This document shows, piece after piece, positions 16,991 to 24,703 of a stretch of 64,000 bases of DNA. Source of the DNA: Maricaulis virginensis (GTDB lineage Bacteria > Pseudomonadota > Alphaproteobacteria > Caulobacterales > Maricaulaceae). The stretch's first letter is position 1; each line of letters opens with the position of its first letter. Under the pieces are notes generated by a model. That model was not told where the DNA came from, ran no database searches, and saw only the letters and a list, made by a program, of their open reading frames with translations. The translations under genes and the position numbers were made by a program. The DNA lies in NCBI RefSeq assembly GCF_027922185.1, contig NZ_BSFE01000013.1, positions 31,676 through 95,675 on the forward strand, read 5' to 3'.

Positions 16991-17078
16991 GCCTCCCGGC
17001 ACTGGCACAGCGTGCAGCCCGGGAACTCCGGCCGCGTCCGGCCGTTTCACCTCCTGTCCCCAGTGAAGGAGGTTGGAC

Positions 17079-17471
17079 ATGAAACATTTCCATCCGTCCG
17101 CGACTTGCAGGAATATTCTGCGCGGCACAGTGGCGGCTGCCGGGCTGGCCCTGCTGGCCGGCGCACCCGTACAGGCCGACCCGCCGCACTGTCCGCCGGG
17201 CCTTGAACGTCAGGGGCGCTGCGGGCCGGGCGATCATCACCGCCACGACCGCCGTGACGAGGCGCGGGCCTATGAACAGGGCTATCGCGACGGCCAGCGC
17301 GATGCCTGGCGCATCGGCGACCGGTTCGAGCGCGAAGAGTATGTCGTGGTGCGCGAATACAGCCGCTATCAGCTCTCGCCCCCGCCGCATGGCCACTACT
17401 ATGTGCGCGTCGATGACGAGGTGCTGCTGATCGATGCGGCCACCCGTATCGTGGCCGATCTGGTGGACTGA
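17079..17471 (+). CDS. RcnB-like periplasmic protein
   Basis: A 130-residue exported protein with a signal peptide (about 1-33, cut near QADPP). A His/Asp/Arg-rich linker (GDHHRHDRRDEARAYEQGYR) leads to a C-terminal RcnB-type segment (YQLSPPPHGHYYVRVDDE, VLLIDAATRIV). RcnB is linked to nickel/cobalt homeostasis in E. coli. The histidines here make metal contact possible, but no metal efflux gene is nearby. The ATG at 17079 follows GAAGGAGGTTGG, an excellent ribosome-binding site. Confidence 0.82.
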   Translation: MKHFHPSATCRNILRGTVAAAGLALLAGAPVQADPPHCPPGLERQGRCGPGDHHRHDRRDEARAYEQGYRDGQRDAWRIGDRFEREEYVVVREYSRYQLSPPPHGHYYVRVDDEVLLIDAATRIVADLVD

Positions 17472-17487
17472 CCGGGACCGGTTTCCC

Positions 17488-17550
17488 GGCCTCCTTTCCC
17501 GGGGTGCAAAAAAATCTGCAGCACCCCGGGAACCAAAGTGTCGGGAGGCC
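17488..17550 (+). other. Large imperfect hairpin after the RcnB-like gene
   Basis: A 12-bp perfect stem (TTCCCGGGGTGC at 17496-17507 with its complement at 17521-17532) encloses an A7-containing loop. Outer arms GGCCTCC (17488-17494) and GGAGGCC (17544-17550) extend it. There is no T-run after it. It may be a Rho-dependent or 3'-end structure, or a leader for the small ORF at 17591. Confidence 0.55.
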
Positions 17551-17590
17551 GTTTCTCCGGCAAGAACGACGCAGACAAGAGAGCCCCGCC

Positions 17591-17683
17591 ATGAGGCAGA
17601 AAATCCGGCTGTATTTCTACGCCATTGCCTTCGTCAGCGGTTCTCTCGTGCTGATCTTCGGCGGCGGCCCGGCCACGCCGTAA
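17591..17683 (+). CDS. Candidate 30-residue small membrane protein
   Basis: ATG to TAA, 30 codons: a basic start (MRQKIR), then a hydrophobic stretch (LYFYAIAFVSGSLVLIFGGG, about 7-26) long enough to span the membrane, then PATP. The ribosome-binding site (AAGAGAG, 7 nt before the ATG) is modest. The stop is followed within 10 bp by an inverted repeat. The positive-inside charge pattern and non-shadowed location make it plausible, but it is short enough to be chance. Confidence 0.4.
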   Translation: MRQKIRLYFYAIAFVSGSLVLIFGGGPATP

Positions 17684-17688
17684 CACAG

Positions 17689-17755
17689 ATCGGGAAGCGG
17701 GAAGGCCCGGTGCCCCCTACGTCCCAAACGCCACTTGGTGTTTCCGCTTCCCGAT
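17689..17755. other. Inverted repeat between the small ORF and the beta-lactamase gene
   Basis: ATCGGGAAGCGG (17689-17700) is repeated inverted and exact at 17744-17755, 43 bp apart. It ends 18 bp beyond the stop codon of the minus-strand beta-lactamase gene and could form its transcript end. Confidence 0.5.
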
Positions 17756-17773
17756 ACCCTTCTCAACTCCCGG

Positions 17774-18604
17774 CTATTCAGCCCCCTCGGGCAGAACATC
17801 CAGAGCGATCAGCGCCGCAATGGCGGCCGGCCGGCGCCGGGCGACATCGGCGCGCTCCGGCATGTCCATGTTCAGCGCAAACGCCCAGGTCTCGCCTGGG
17901 CGTTCCACCCAGCCGACATACCAGCCCGTATCCAGCGCTGCGTCGCGGAAACGCCAGCCGGTCTTGGCATAGAGCGTCCAGGGGCCGCGATCGTCCTCGC
18001 CCGTGGCGACCTGCATGATGTCGCGGGCTTCGGCCATCGTCTCCGCAGACACCGGCAGCCGGTCCAGCGCCAGGCGTTCCAGAAAATCCACCTGTTCGCG
18101 GGCCGAGATCTCCAGCGGCCCGTCCAGCCAGTATTGCGTCAGGTCGGCCTCGCCGCCGATCGTCTCATTGCCATAGTCGAACCGGTCCAGCCAGGCCGCC
18201 ATGGTCCCGCCGCCCAGCGTCGCGGTCATGCGCTGATAGACCCAGACCGCCGAGACGCGGAAAGCACTCGTCATGGTCTGGTCCTGATTCCAGACATCGA
18301 ATTCACGCATCCGGCCGTCCCATTCGAAATGCGTGTCCGGTTCGGCAAAGCCGGTTTCCAGCGCGATCAGCGTGTGCGGGATTTTCGAGGTCGAGGCCGG
18401 CGGGAAGCGGATCGCGCTGCGGTCCGCATTCACCACCCATTCCGCACCGTCCTCGAGACGGCGGGCGATGAAGGTCGCGGTGTCCGTATCGACCCCGGCG
18501 CTGGCGAGCGCGGCGTCGAGATCCGGCGAGGCCGGCTGGGCGGCGGCCGGTGCCGCGTGAAACAGCGCCAGTGTGGCGGCGATGGCGATCATGGGTGTGC
18601 GCAT
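17774..18604 (-). CDS. Class D (OXA-type) beta-lactamase
   Basis: A 276-residue secreted serine beta-lactamase, signal peptide about 1-22. All class D landmarks are present at close to standard numbering: the nucleophile motif S71-T-S-K74 in PPASTSKIPHTLIALETG, S118-A-V, Y144-G-N, the omega-loop tryptophan region YWLDGPLEIS (159-167) and K214-T-G-W. K74 is the lysine normally carboxylated in this class. It therefore should be catalytically competent, though whether it hydrolyses clinically relevant drugs cannot be told. There is no integron, IS or resistance neighbour, so it looks like a resident chromosomal gene. Residue 121 is Trp, where a smaller residue is common. Confidence 0.94.
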   Translation of the reverse strand: MRTPMIAIAATLALFHAAPAAAQPASPDLDAALASAGVDTDTATFIARRLEDGAEWVVNADRSAIRFPPASTSKIPHTLIALETGFAEPDTHFEWDGRMREFDVWNQDQTMTSAFRVSAVWVYQRMTATLGGGTMAAWLDRFDYGNETIGGEADLTQYWLDGPLEISAREQVDFLERLALDRLPVSAETMAEARDIMQVATGEDDRGPWTLYAKTGWRFRDAALDTGWYVGWVERPGETWAFALNMDMPERADVARRRPAAIAALIALDVLPEGAE

Positions 18605-18773
18605 GTGGAGTGTCCCCTTGCTTGATTGGCGGCCATCTCTTGCTGTCGCGGGCAGGCGAATTTGCGGCGCGGGCGGGGCCTTGTGAGGGTTTTGTCAGGG
18701 CGGCCGGTTTACACCGGGCGTTAATGCATCCTGTGCTAGCGTCGGCCATGGATGCCCATAAGGAGGTGTCGCC

Positions 18774-19175
18774 ATGGCCAAGACGATGACATCGAGCTAT
18801 CGCCGGATCTCGGACCATTTCGAGCCGGACCTGGTCGAGGATCCGGTCGAGCAGCGCAAGCGCCGCGGCCATCTCGAACAGATCGACTATACGGTGTTTG
18901 CCGCCAATCAGGCCGTGATGAGCAAGACGATCCATCACGTCACCATCGAGGATTTCCAGAACCTGGCCCTGTCCGCTTCCAAGGCGCGCGGCGCCTGGGT
19001 GGATGCGGCGATGTCGGCAGCACGCTCGCGCTCGCCCCTGTCGGAACAGGAAGTCCAGCGGCTGACCCATCTGCGCTCGGCCTATGACGAGCTGTGCGAG
19101 GCCTATGAGGCCATGCGGCGCATGGTGGAACGCGGCTATCTGCGCTTCCAGGCGGGCGTTCCCAAACGCGATTGA
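18774..19175 (+). CDS. Conserved-looking hypothetical protein
   Basis: A 133-residue soluble protein, predicted mostly helical, charge-rich, with no signal peptide or membrane segment. Notable segments are VEDPVEQRKRRGHLEQIDYT (about 21-40) and YDELCEAYEAMRRMVERGYL near the end, which could form an amphipathic helix pair. A near-perfect ribosome-binding site (AAGGAGGTGTCGCC) precedes the ATG and supports real expression. I do not recognise the family. The ECF sigma operon begins 65 bp downstream on the same strand. Confidence 0.75.
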   Translation: MAKTMTSSYRRISDHFEPDLVEDPVEQRKRRGHLEQIDYTVFAANQAVMSKTIHHVTIEDFQNLALSASKARGAWVDAAMSAARSRSPLSEQEVQRLTHLRSAYDELCEAYEAMRRMVERGYLRFQAGVPKRD

Positions 19176-19240
19176 ACCGGTTCGCGCATTTCGGGCACCT
19201 TTGACCTGACGGCAGGTGATCGTCGGTCAGGAGCGGTCCG

Positions 19241-19819
19241 GTGCGGCGCGACGTCCAGAGAATTTTCCAGGAAAGCCAGGTGCTTGCCGCGCAGGCAGGC
19301 GACCGCACGGCATTCGGGCATCTGGCGGCCTGCTGGCAGCCGCGATTGCTCGCCCATGCCCGGCGGCTGACCGATACCTCCGACATGGCGCGCGACGTGC
19401 TGCAGGAAGCCTGGGTGGATATCGTCCGGGGCTTGCCGCGTCTGCGCGACCCGGTCGCCTTCCCGGCCTGGAGCTACCGCATCGTGACGCGCAAGGCTGC
19501 ACAGGCCGTCTCCCGTATCCAGCGCACCCGCCGCACCGCTCACGACCTGGCCAGCGATCCCGGCCAGGGGCGGGTCGAATGGCCCGAGGCCGAAGCCCGG
19601 TCCGACCTCGCGCGCGTCTCCCGGGCCATTGCGGCCCTGCCGCCGGCCCAGCGGGCAGCCATGGGCCTTCATTACATGGACGGTTTCTCGGTCGCCGAGA
19701 TCGCCGTGGCGCTCGGTATTCCGGCCGGAACCGTCAAGACACGCCTGATGCATGCGCGGCGGAAAATCCGTGCCGCGCTCGAACCTGACAGAGAAGGAGA
19801 CAGTGATGACACGCAGTGA
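19241..19819 (+). CDS. ECF (group 4) RNA polymerase sigma factor
   Basis: A 192-residue sigma-70 family member with only regions 2 and 4. Region 2 spans about 20-85 (DMARDVLQEAWVDIVRGLPRL for the -10 contacts). Region 4 spans about 125-180 (LPPAQRAAMGLHYMDGFSVA, then IAVALGIPAGTVKTRLMHAR, the helix-turn-helix). The GTG start at 19241 has CAGGAG 8 nt before it. A short ACCTG-N4-CAGGT inverted repeat (19204-19217) lies just upstream. Its 3' end overlaps the next gene by 14 bp, which usually marks the sigma partner. Confidence 0.93.
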   Translation: MRRDVQRIFQESQVLAAQAGDRTAFGHLAACWQPRLLAHARRLTDTSDMARDVLQEAWVDIVRGLPRLRDPVAFPAWSYRIVTRKAAQAVSRIQRTRRTAHDLASDPGQGRVEWPEAEARSDLARVSRAIAALPPAQRAAMGLHYMDGFSVAEIAVALGIPAGTVKTRLMHARRKIRAALEPDREGDSDDTQ

Positions 19820-20195
19820 CAGCGAACTCGACGCGCTCATCGCCGAAGCGCTCGATGCCGACGACCGGGCCCTGCTGGCCGAGTTCGAGGACGAGCCCGG
19901 CTATTTCAGCCAGGCGCTCTCGGTATTCCGCGGCAAGCTCGCCTGGGTGATGTGGGTGGCCTATATCACCAACATCGCCGGGGCCGGGCTGGCGATCTGG
20001 GGCGCCTGGCAGATGTTCCAGACCACCGATCCGGTGATGACCGTCCGCTGGGCGGTGCTGATCCTGGCCTCGCTGGTGATCGGCCTGTTCATGAAGTCCA
20101 GCCTGGGCAATCAGATGATGACCAATCGCACTCTGCGCGAGATCAAGCGTCTGGAGCTGCAGATCGCCCGGGCAAGGCTGCCGGAGAAAGCCTGA
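19806..20195 (+). CDS. DUF6768-type membrane protein, partner of the ECF sigma factor
   Basis: A 129-residue protein with an acidic N-terminus (SDSELDALIAEALDADDRAL), two membrane helices (about 49-68 and 77-96) and a basic C-terminal helix (LREIKRLELQIARARLPEK). It matches what I know of DUF6768 proteins, which pair with ECF sigma genes in this bacterial group. Translational overlap with the sigma gene argues for stoichiometric expression. It may act as an anti-sigma or membrane sensor, although it lacks the zinc motif of classical anti-sigma domains. That role is inference. Confidence 0.8.
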   Translation: MTRSDSELDALIAEALDADDRALLAEFEDEPGYFSQALSVFRGKLAWVMWVAYITNIAGAGLAIWGAWQMFQTTDPVMTVRWAVLILASLVIGLFMKSSLGNQMMTNRTLREIKRLELQIARARLPEKA

Positions 20196-20208
20196 GCGCC
20201 CGGCTCGG

Positions 20209-20247
20209 TCATTCACGAATGACAGTCATGCAGATCACAGCACTGTG
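20209..20247. other. Two short inverted repeats upstream of rpoH
   Basis: TCATTC-AC-GAATGA (20209-20222) and CACAG-CA-CTGTG (20236-20247) lie 110-150 bp before the rpoH ATG. They could be regulator sites or the end of the upstream operon. No clear heat-shock promoter was seen. Confidence 0.35.
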
Positions 20248-20356
20248 AGGGACTAACAATTGGCGCAATCGGTTCCTAAATAGGCTTCGGACGCGGCATC
20301 CGGGGGGCGTGAAAATGACGCATGCCCGCAGGCTGCCGAAGGGATAGGATGTCATC

Positions 20357-21244
20357 ATGGCCAACGCACTTTCAGTCGCGCTCTCGCCCGAACAGGGCCT
20401 GTCGAGCTACCTGGCGGAGATCCGCCGCTTCCCGATGCTGTCCAAGGATGAGGAATTCATGCTGGGCAAGCGCTGGCGCGAGCACGAGGATCCCGAAGCC
20501 GCCGAGAAGCTGGTGACCTCTCACCTGCGTCTCGTCGCCAAGATCGCCATGGGCTATCGCGGCTACGGCCTGCCGGTCGCCGAGGTGATCTCGGAAGGCA
20601 ATGTCGGCCTGATGCAGGCGGTCAAGAAATTCGATCCGGAAAAGGGTTTCCGCCTGGCGACCTATGCCATGTGGTGGATCCGCGCCTCGATCCAGGAATA
20701 CATCCTGCGGTCCTGGTCGCTGGTGAAGATGGGCACGACCGCGGCCCAGAAGAAGCTGTTCTTCAACCTGCGCCGCATGAAGAGCCAGATGCAGGCCCTG
20801 GAAGAGGGCGATCTCAAGCCGGAACAGGTCGAGGCGATCGCCACCAAGCTGGGCGTGACCACCGAGGACGTCGTGTCGATGAACGGGCGCCTGTCCGGAC
20901 CCGATGCCTCGCTCAACGCGCCGCTGCGCGGCACCGAGGGTGAGGGCCAGTGGCAGGACTGGCTGGCCGATGACAATGCGGAAAGCCAGGAAGACGAGCT
21001 GGTCCAGTCCGACGAGTTCGATACGCGCATGACGCTGCTGCAGTCGGCCATGGGCGAGCTCAATGAGCGCGAACAGCACATCCTGCAGGAACGCCGCCTG
21101 ACCGAAGAGCCCAAGACGCTGGAAGAACTGGCCGACCAGTATGGCGTGTCGCGTGAGCGTATCCGCCAGATCGAGGTCCGCGCCTTCGAAAAGCTTCAAA
21201 AGGCGATGAAGTCGATGGCGGCCGAACAGGGTCTTCTCAACTAG
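20357..21244 (+). CDS. rpoH: Heat-shock sigma factor sigma-32
   Basis: A 295-residue primary-type sigma factor directing heat-shock transcription. Region 2 is complete (ISEGNVGLMQAVKKFDPEKG and RLATYAMWWIRASIQEYILR). The RpoH box region reads AAQKKLFFNLRRMK (about 134-147), the stretch that separates RpoH from RpoD and is involved in regulated degradation. Region 4 closes with LADQYGVSRERIRQIEVRAF. The ATG at 20357 precedes ANALSVALSPEQGL. It probably drives chaperone genes such as the groESL operon at 47.6 kb, which is separately under CIRCE control. Confidence 0.97.
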   Translation: MANALSVALSPEQGLSSYLAEIRRFPMLSKDEEFMLGKRWREHEDPEAAEKLVTSHLRLVAKIAMGYRGYGLPVAEVISEGNVGLMQAVKKFDPEKGFRLATYAMWWIRASIQEYILRSWSLVKMGTTAAQKKLFFNLRRMKSQMQALEEGDLKPEQVEAIATKLGVTTEDVVSMNGRLSGPDASLNAPLRGTEGEGQWQDWLADDNAESQEDELVQSDEFDTRMTLLQSAMGELNEREQHILQERRLTEEPKTLEELADQYGVSRERIRQIEVRAFEKLQKAMKSMAAEQGLLN

Positions 21245-21291
21245 AACGTTTTTCGCGAAAGCAGACACCGGGTCTATCCTTCGAAAACGCG
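21244..21291. repeat. Dispersed palindromic repeat, GCGTTTTC/GAAAACGC type, copy 1
   Basis: Starts at the last base of the rpoH stop codon. The ends are near-complementary (AACGTTTTTCGCGAAAGC ... TTCGAAAACGC) around ACACCGGGTC. A better-preserved copy lies at 53125-53172 with the same order of sub-motifs. Confidence 0.7.
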
Positions 21292-21324
21292 GTGATTGCG
21301 CACCTTTTGCACTGTGCATGTCTG

Positions 21325-21351
21325 GACCTGACGGCCTTCGGCCGTTAGGTC
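21325..21351 (+). other. Strong hairpin in the leader of the DUF481 gene
   Basis: A 12-bp stem (GACCTGACGGCC / GGCCGTTAGGTC, one G-T pair) with a TTC loop, ending 24 bp before the ATG. No T-run follows. It could be a transcript end for rpoH or a structured leader. Confidence 0.6.
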
Positions 21352-21375
21352 TGCCGGCACACGAAAGGTTTGCGT

Positions 21376-22488
21376 ATGCGTGTTCGTCTGACCCCGCTTC
21401 TCGGCGCTGCGGTAATGCTCTGCCCGTCAACGGCTCATGCCGAACTGTCCCGCGAGTACCGGGCCCTGCTGGCCGCCGCCGATGTCCGCCAGGACGACGA
21501 GGAATTCCTCGCCACGGCCGATCTGATCGCCACGGTTACACCGGGTGGCCGGTCCGATGTCCGCGCGGCTGTCGCTGAATTGCTGCCGCGCCGTCTCGAT
21601 GTGCTGCGCGCCTGGGACCAGACCGCCCGCGACACGGTCCCGCTGGAGCCGGAAATCGTCCAGGCCGCCCGCCGCGGCACGCCGCAGGTTACCATCGTCG
21701 ATGCGCCGGATACCGATGACGAGACGGTGGCCGCACCGTCCGGCGCCGGGACCACGGAGCATGACAGCGGCACGGACACGGTCGAGCCCGGCGAGGTGGA
21801 GGCGCCCCGGACCGCGCACTGGCCCGGCCGCATGGACTGGCTGCACCCCTATCACTGGGATGGCCGCGCCAAGGCAGGCCTCGCCGTCGACAGCGGCAAT
21901 ACCGACCAGACCAATTACTCGATGGCGCTGGAGGTCAGCCGGCCGCTCAATGGCGGCTGGGGCTTCGACGGCAAGACGGAATATTTCTACACCGAGAGCG
22001 ACGGCAATGTGACGCGCGACCGCTGGCTGGTCGAGGCCCGCGGCGAGCGGCCGACGGTCGATGCCTGGAGCTTCTATCTCGGCTCCAGCTACGAGCAGGA
22101 CCGCATGTCCGGCTTCGACTATACCGCTGTCCTGTCGGCCGGTGCGACGCTGCACGCCCTCGACGATGACCGCACCAGCTGGGTCCTGCGCGCCGGCCCC
22201 GGTGCCCGCCACCGCGTCCCCACCGATGAGGGCGGCGTGACGCAATGGGTGCTCGAACTGGGCTCGGTCTATGATTTCGCGGTGACGGAAACCGCGCAAT
22301 TCTCCTCGGAGACGACGCTGCTGGCCGGCCCGGCCTCACGCGCCGAGCAGCGCTTCAAGCTGACCACCGCCATCAGCGAGGACTGGGGGCTGGAGCTGGG
22401 CTATCGCGTCAAGCACGAGTTCGACGCCCAGCCCGGCCGCGAGGAAACCGACAGCCGGCTGGACTTCTCGATCGTCCACGAATTCTAG
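21376..22488 (+). CDS. DUF481-family outer-membrane protein
   Basis: A 370-residue exported protein. A signal peptide (about 1-21, ending AHA) is followed by a helical, acidic region (about 22-140) with a low-complexity Thr/Asp/Gly linker. A C-terminal DUF481/YdiY beta-barrel starts at about 155 (GRAKAGLAVDSGNTDQTNYS) and ends IVHEF, with the terminal Phe typical of outer-membrane barrels. Alternating aromatic strands such as WSFYLGSSYEQDRMSG support a barrel. The family is usually around 250 residues, so the N-terminal 130 residues are an extension. The ATG at 21376 is two codons after an in-frame TTG. Confidence 0.85.
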   Translation: MRVRLTPLLGAAVMLCPSTAHAELSREYRALLAAADVRQDDEEFLATADLIATVTPGGRSDVRAAVAELLPRRLDVLRAWDQTARDTVPLEPEIVQAARRGTPQVTIVDAPDTDDETVAAPSGAGTTEHDSGTDTVEPGEVEAPRTAHWPGRMDWLHPYHWDGRAKAGLAVDSGNTDQTNYSMALEVSRPLNGGWGFDGKTEYFYTESDGNVTRDRWLVEARGERPTVDAWSFYLGSSYEQDRMSGFDYTAVLSAGATLHALDDDRTSWVLRAGPGARHRVPTDEGGVTQWVLELGSVYDFAVTETAQFSSETTLLAGPASRAEQRFKLTTAISEDWGLELGYRVKHEFDAQPGREETDSRLDFSIVHEF

Positions 22489-22527
22489 GCGTTCCCGAGT
22501 TCCGGCTGCCTTCTGGCGGACGGATCG

Positions 22528-23211
22528 CTAATTCGGGTCGGCCCTTGCCGACTTGCCGTCCAGAGCCAGACCGAGCGCAATGCCGGCCTGTCCGAGATAG
22601 TATGTCACCCACACCACCGGGCCGGCCCATTCCAGATAGCCGGTGAACAGCCGCACCGCGAGTACGCTGTCGGAAACCAGGAACAGGAGGGCGCCGGCCG
22701 TGGCCAGTGGCGGCACGCGGCCGATCACGGCGAGCACGGTCATCACCAGGATGATGCCGTTATAGATCGAGGCCGGCAGCTGGAGATCGCCGAAATAGGG
22801 CTGCAGCCAGGCCAGCATCACCACGCCATAGCCTGCCAGGGCGAGCGCCGCGATCCGGCTCCAGCCGCCGCGGCCGCCATCTTCCAGCCGGATGCGGGCG
22901 AACAGGAAGATGTAGACGAGATGGCCGAGGCCGAAGGCGGCAATGCCCAGCGGCAGCTGCGCCGGCTCCAGCGCCAGGAAGATATCGCCCAGCGATCCCA
23001 GGAAGAGCCCCAGTGCCAGGATGCGATGTCCGTGGATAAGGGCGAACACGGCCAGCAGCACGATGCCGGCGGCCTTGATCGCCACATCGGCGGGGTAGGG
23101 GGCGGAAAGGCCAAAATCGTCAAACAGATAGGTCAGGGCAAACAGGGCCGACAGGATCAGGACGATCTGCGAGCGGCGGTCGCCGGCCAGCGTGCGAAGC
23201 GTGGATGTCAT
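22528..23211 (-). CDS. YhhN/TMEM86-family lysoplasmalogenase-like membrane protein
   Basis: A 227-residue integral membrane protein with about eight hydrophobic helices, matching the YhhN family. Conserved parts include FLGSLGDIFLAL (the GD pair thought to be catalytic, about 82-93), GIAAFGLGHLVYIFLF and ALLFLVSDSVLAVRLF. Eukaryotic TMEM86 proteins hydrolyse vinyl-ether lysophospholipids, while the bacterial role is unclear. The start at 23211 is the ATG immediately before the first helix. It converges with the DUF481 gene and is divergent from the esterase gene. Confidence 0.88.
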   Translation of the reverse strand: MTSTLRTLAGDRRSQIVLILSALFALTYLFDDFGLSAPYPADVAIKAAGIVLLAVFALIHGHRILALGLFLGSLGDIFLALEPAQLPLGIAAFGLGHLVYIFLFARIRLEDGGRGGWSRIAALALAGYGVVMLAWLQPYFGDLQLPASIYNGIILVMTVLAVIGRVPPLATAGALLFLVSDSVLAVRLFTGYLEWAGPVVWVTYYLGQAGIALGLALDGKSARADPN

Positions 23212-23278
23212 TGCCTGTCTCCCCTCTGGGCTGCAACAGGCTAGACTGGCCGGTGCGGCGGCAAAAGGTTTCTTTGGC

Positions 23279-24526
23279 ATGTGGGGAAGATGGGGATGGG
23301 GTCTGGCCGTGCTCGCCCTGTTGTGCACGGCGCCGTCGCGCGCCCAGCCGCCGCAGGCTGTCGCGGCTGCGATCGCGATGCTGGACGAACGCCCCCATGC
23401 CGGCGAGGAGGCCTGGCGCGGCCTGTCGGCGCGCAGCCTGCCCCTCATCGAGCCGCACCCCGGCGACGACGCGCTTGCCCGCGTCACCTTCGTCTACAAG
23501 ACGGCACCTTCGGTCAGCGGCGTCCGCCTGGACAGCGTCATCGCCGCGCCTTACGCCCGGCAGCCGGTCACCGACTATGTCGATGACTTTACCCTGCCGC
23601 TCCAGCGCATCGGCGAGACCGGAATCTGGTGGACCACGCTGGACGTGCCGCGCGAGATCGAGGCGGTCTACTCCTTCCTCGTCTTCGATGGCGAGCGCTG
23701 GCAGCGCCGGTCCGATCCGCACAATCCGCGGCATCTGCGCGGATCCGGCGCCGAGGCCGTCCTGCGTCTCGACCGGGCCCCCGATCCGGCGCCGCAGCGT
23801 CCCTGGCCGTCGCGCCGCCAGCGCGAGCCGGAAGTCCTCTTCGTGGAGAGCGGCGCGCTTGAAAGACGGGTCACTGTGCAGCTCTACCGCAACCCTGATG
23901 CAACACTGATGTCACCGCTATTGGTGATCTATGATGCATTTCTGTGGGGGGTGCGTGCCCCCGCTTGGGAGATCGCGGCCAACCTTGCGGCAGCAGGCGA
24001 AATCCCGCCGGTGAACCTGGTCCTGATCGACCAGCTCGACACGCTCAGCGAGACCCGCCGCTATGACGACCAGGTCGGTTTTCTTGCCGACGAACTCCTG
24101 CCTGCACTGGCGCAGCAGGGCCTCGAACCGGCGCCGGGTCAGGTCATCCTGGCCGGCGCATCCCGCCGCGGCCTCGCTGCCGCCCGGGCCGCGCTGCAGC
24201 GGCCGGAGGCGTTTGGCGGGGTGATCTCCTTGTCGGGGTCGTTCTACTGGGCGCCGGAGGGTGAAGCGGCGGAATGGCTGGGCCGGGACCTGCGGCCGGC
24301 CGGGGCCCGGGCGCCGCGCTTCTATCTGGCCGCGGGACAGCTGGAATATGTCGAGACCAGCACCAATGGAGGCCATGTCATGCTCGACGCCAACCGCCGT
24401 TTCGGCACCGCCCTGACAGCCGCCGGCTATGAAGCGGAGCTGGCGATATTCCCTGGTGGCCACGACATTGCCGGCTGGCGCCACGCCCTGGCGGACGGCC
24501 TGGTCGCGCTTCTGGGGGAAGATTGA
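23279..24526 (+). CDS. Secreted esterase, enterochelin-esterase (Fes)-like
   Basis: A 415-residue exported hydrolase with a signal peptide (about 1-23). An N-terminal beta-sandwich typical of Fes-type esterases follows (about 55-185, with VTFVYKTAP, VYSFLVFDGERW and RSDPHNPRHL). The C-terminal alpha/beta hydrolase has the nucleophile elbow in ILAGASRRGLAAARAAL and the histidine in FPGGHDIAGW. Fes cleaves iron-loaded siderophore esters in the cytoplasm, but this one has an export signal and no siderophore genes beside it, so the substrate is open. The ATG at 23279 opens the signal peptide. The divergent YhhN gene starts 67 bp away. Confidence 0.85.
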   Translation: MWGRWGWGLAVLALLCTAPSRAQPPQAVAAAIAMLDERPHAGEEAWRGLSARSLPLIEPHPGDDALARVTFVYKTAPSVSGVRLDSVIAAPYARQPVTDYVDDFTLPLQRIGETGIWWTTLDVPREIEAVYSFLVFDGERWQRRSDPHNPRHLRGSGAEAVLRLDRAPDPAPQRPWPSRRQREPEVLFVESGALERRVTVQLYRNPDATLMSPLLVIYDAFLWGVRAPAWEIAANLAAAGEIPPVNLVLIDQLDTLSETRRYDDQVGFLADELLPALAQQGLEPAPGQVILAGASRRGLAAARAALQRPEAFGGVISLSGSFYWAPEGEAAEWLGRDLRPAGARAPRFYLAAGQLEYVETSTNGGHVMLDANRRFGTALTAAGYEAELAIFPGGHDIAGWRHALADGLVALLGED

Positions 24527-24532
24527 GGAATG

Positions 24533-24700
24533 CAGGGCTCGCCCCGCTTGCGGGGGAGCTGTCCGCGTCAGCGGACTGTGGGGGGGCGGCGCGAAGTGGC
24601 GCAGAGCGCGTTAGCGCGCACGGATGACTCACCCCCTTCGACCTCACCCGGCCCAAGGCCGGGCTCGGCCACTTCCCCCGCTCACGCAGGGGAAGCCCTG
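24533..24700. repeat. Dispersed intergenic repeat, family A copy 2 (full doublet)
   Basis: A 168-bp element. The left arm (CAGGGCTCGCCCCGCTTGCG...) returns in inverted, diverged form at the right end (...CTCACGCAGGGGAAGCCCTG). Between them is a GTCCGC/GCGGAC hairpin. It fills the gap between two convergent genes and stops 4 bp from the protease stop codon. Confidence 0.8.
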
Positions 24701-24703
24701 TTG

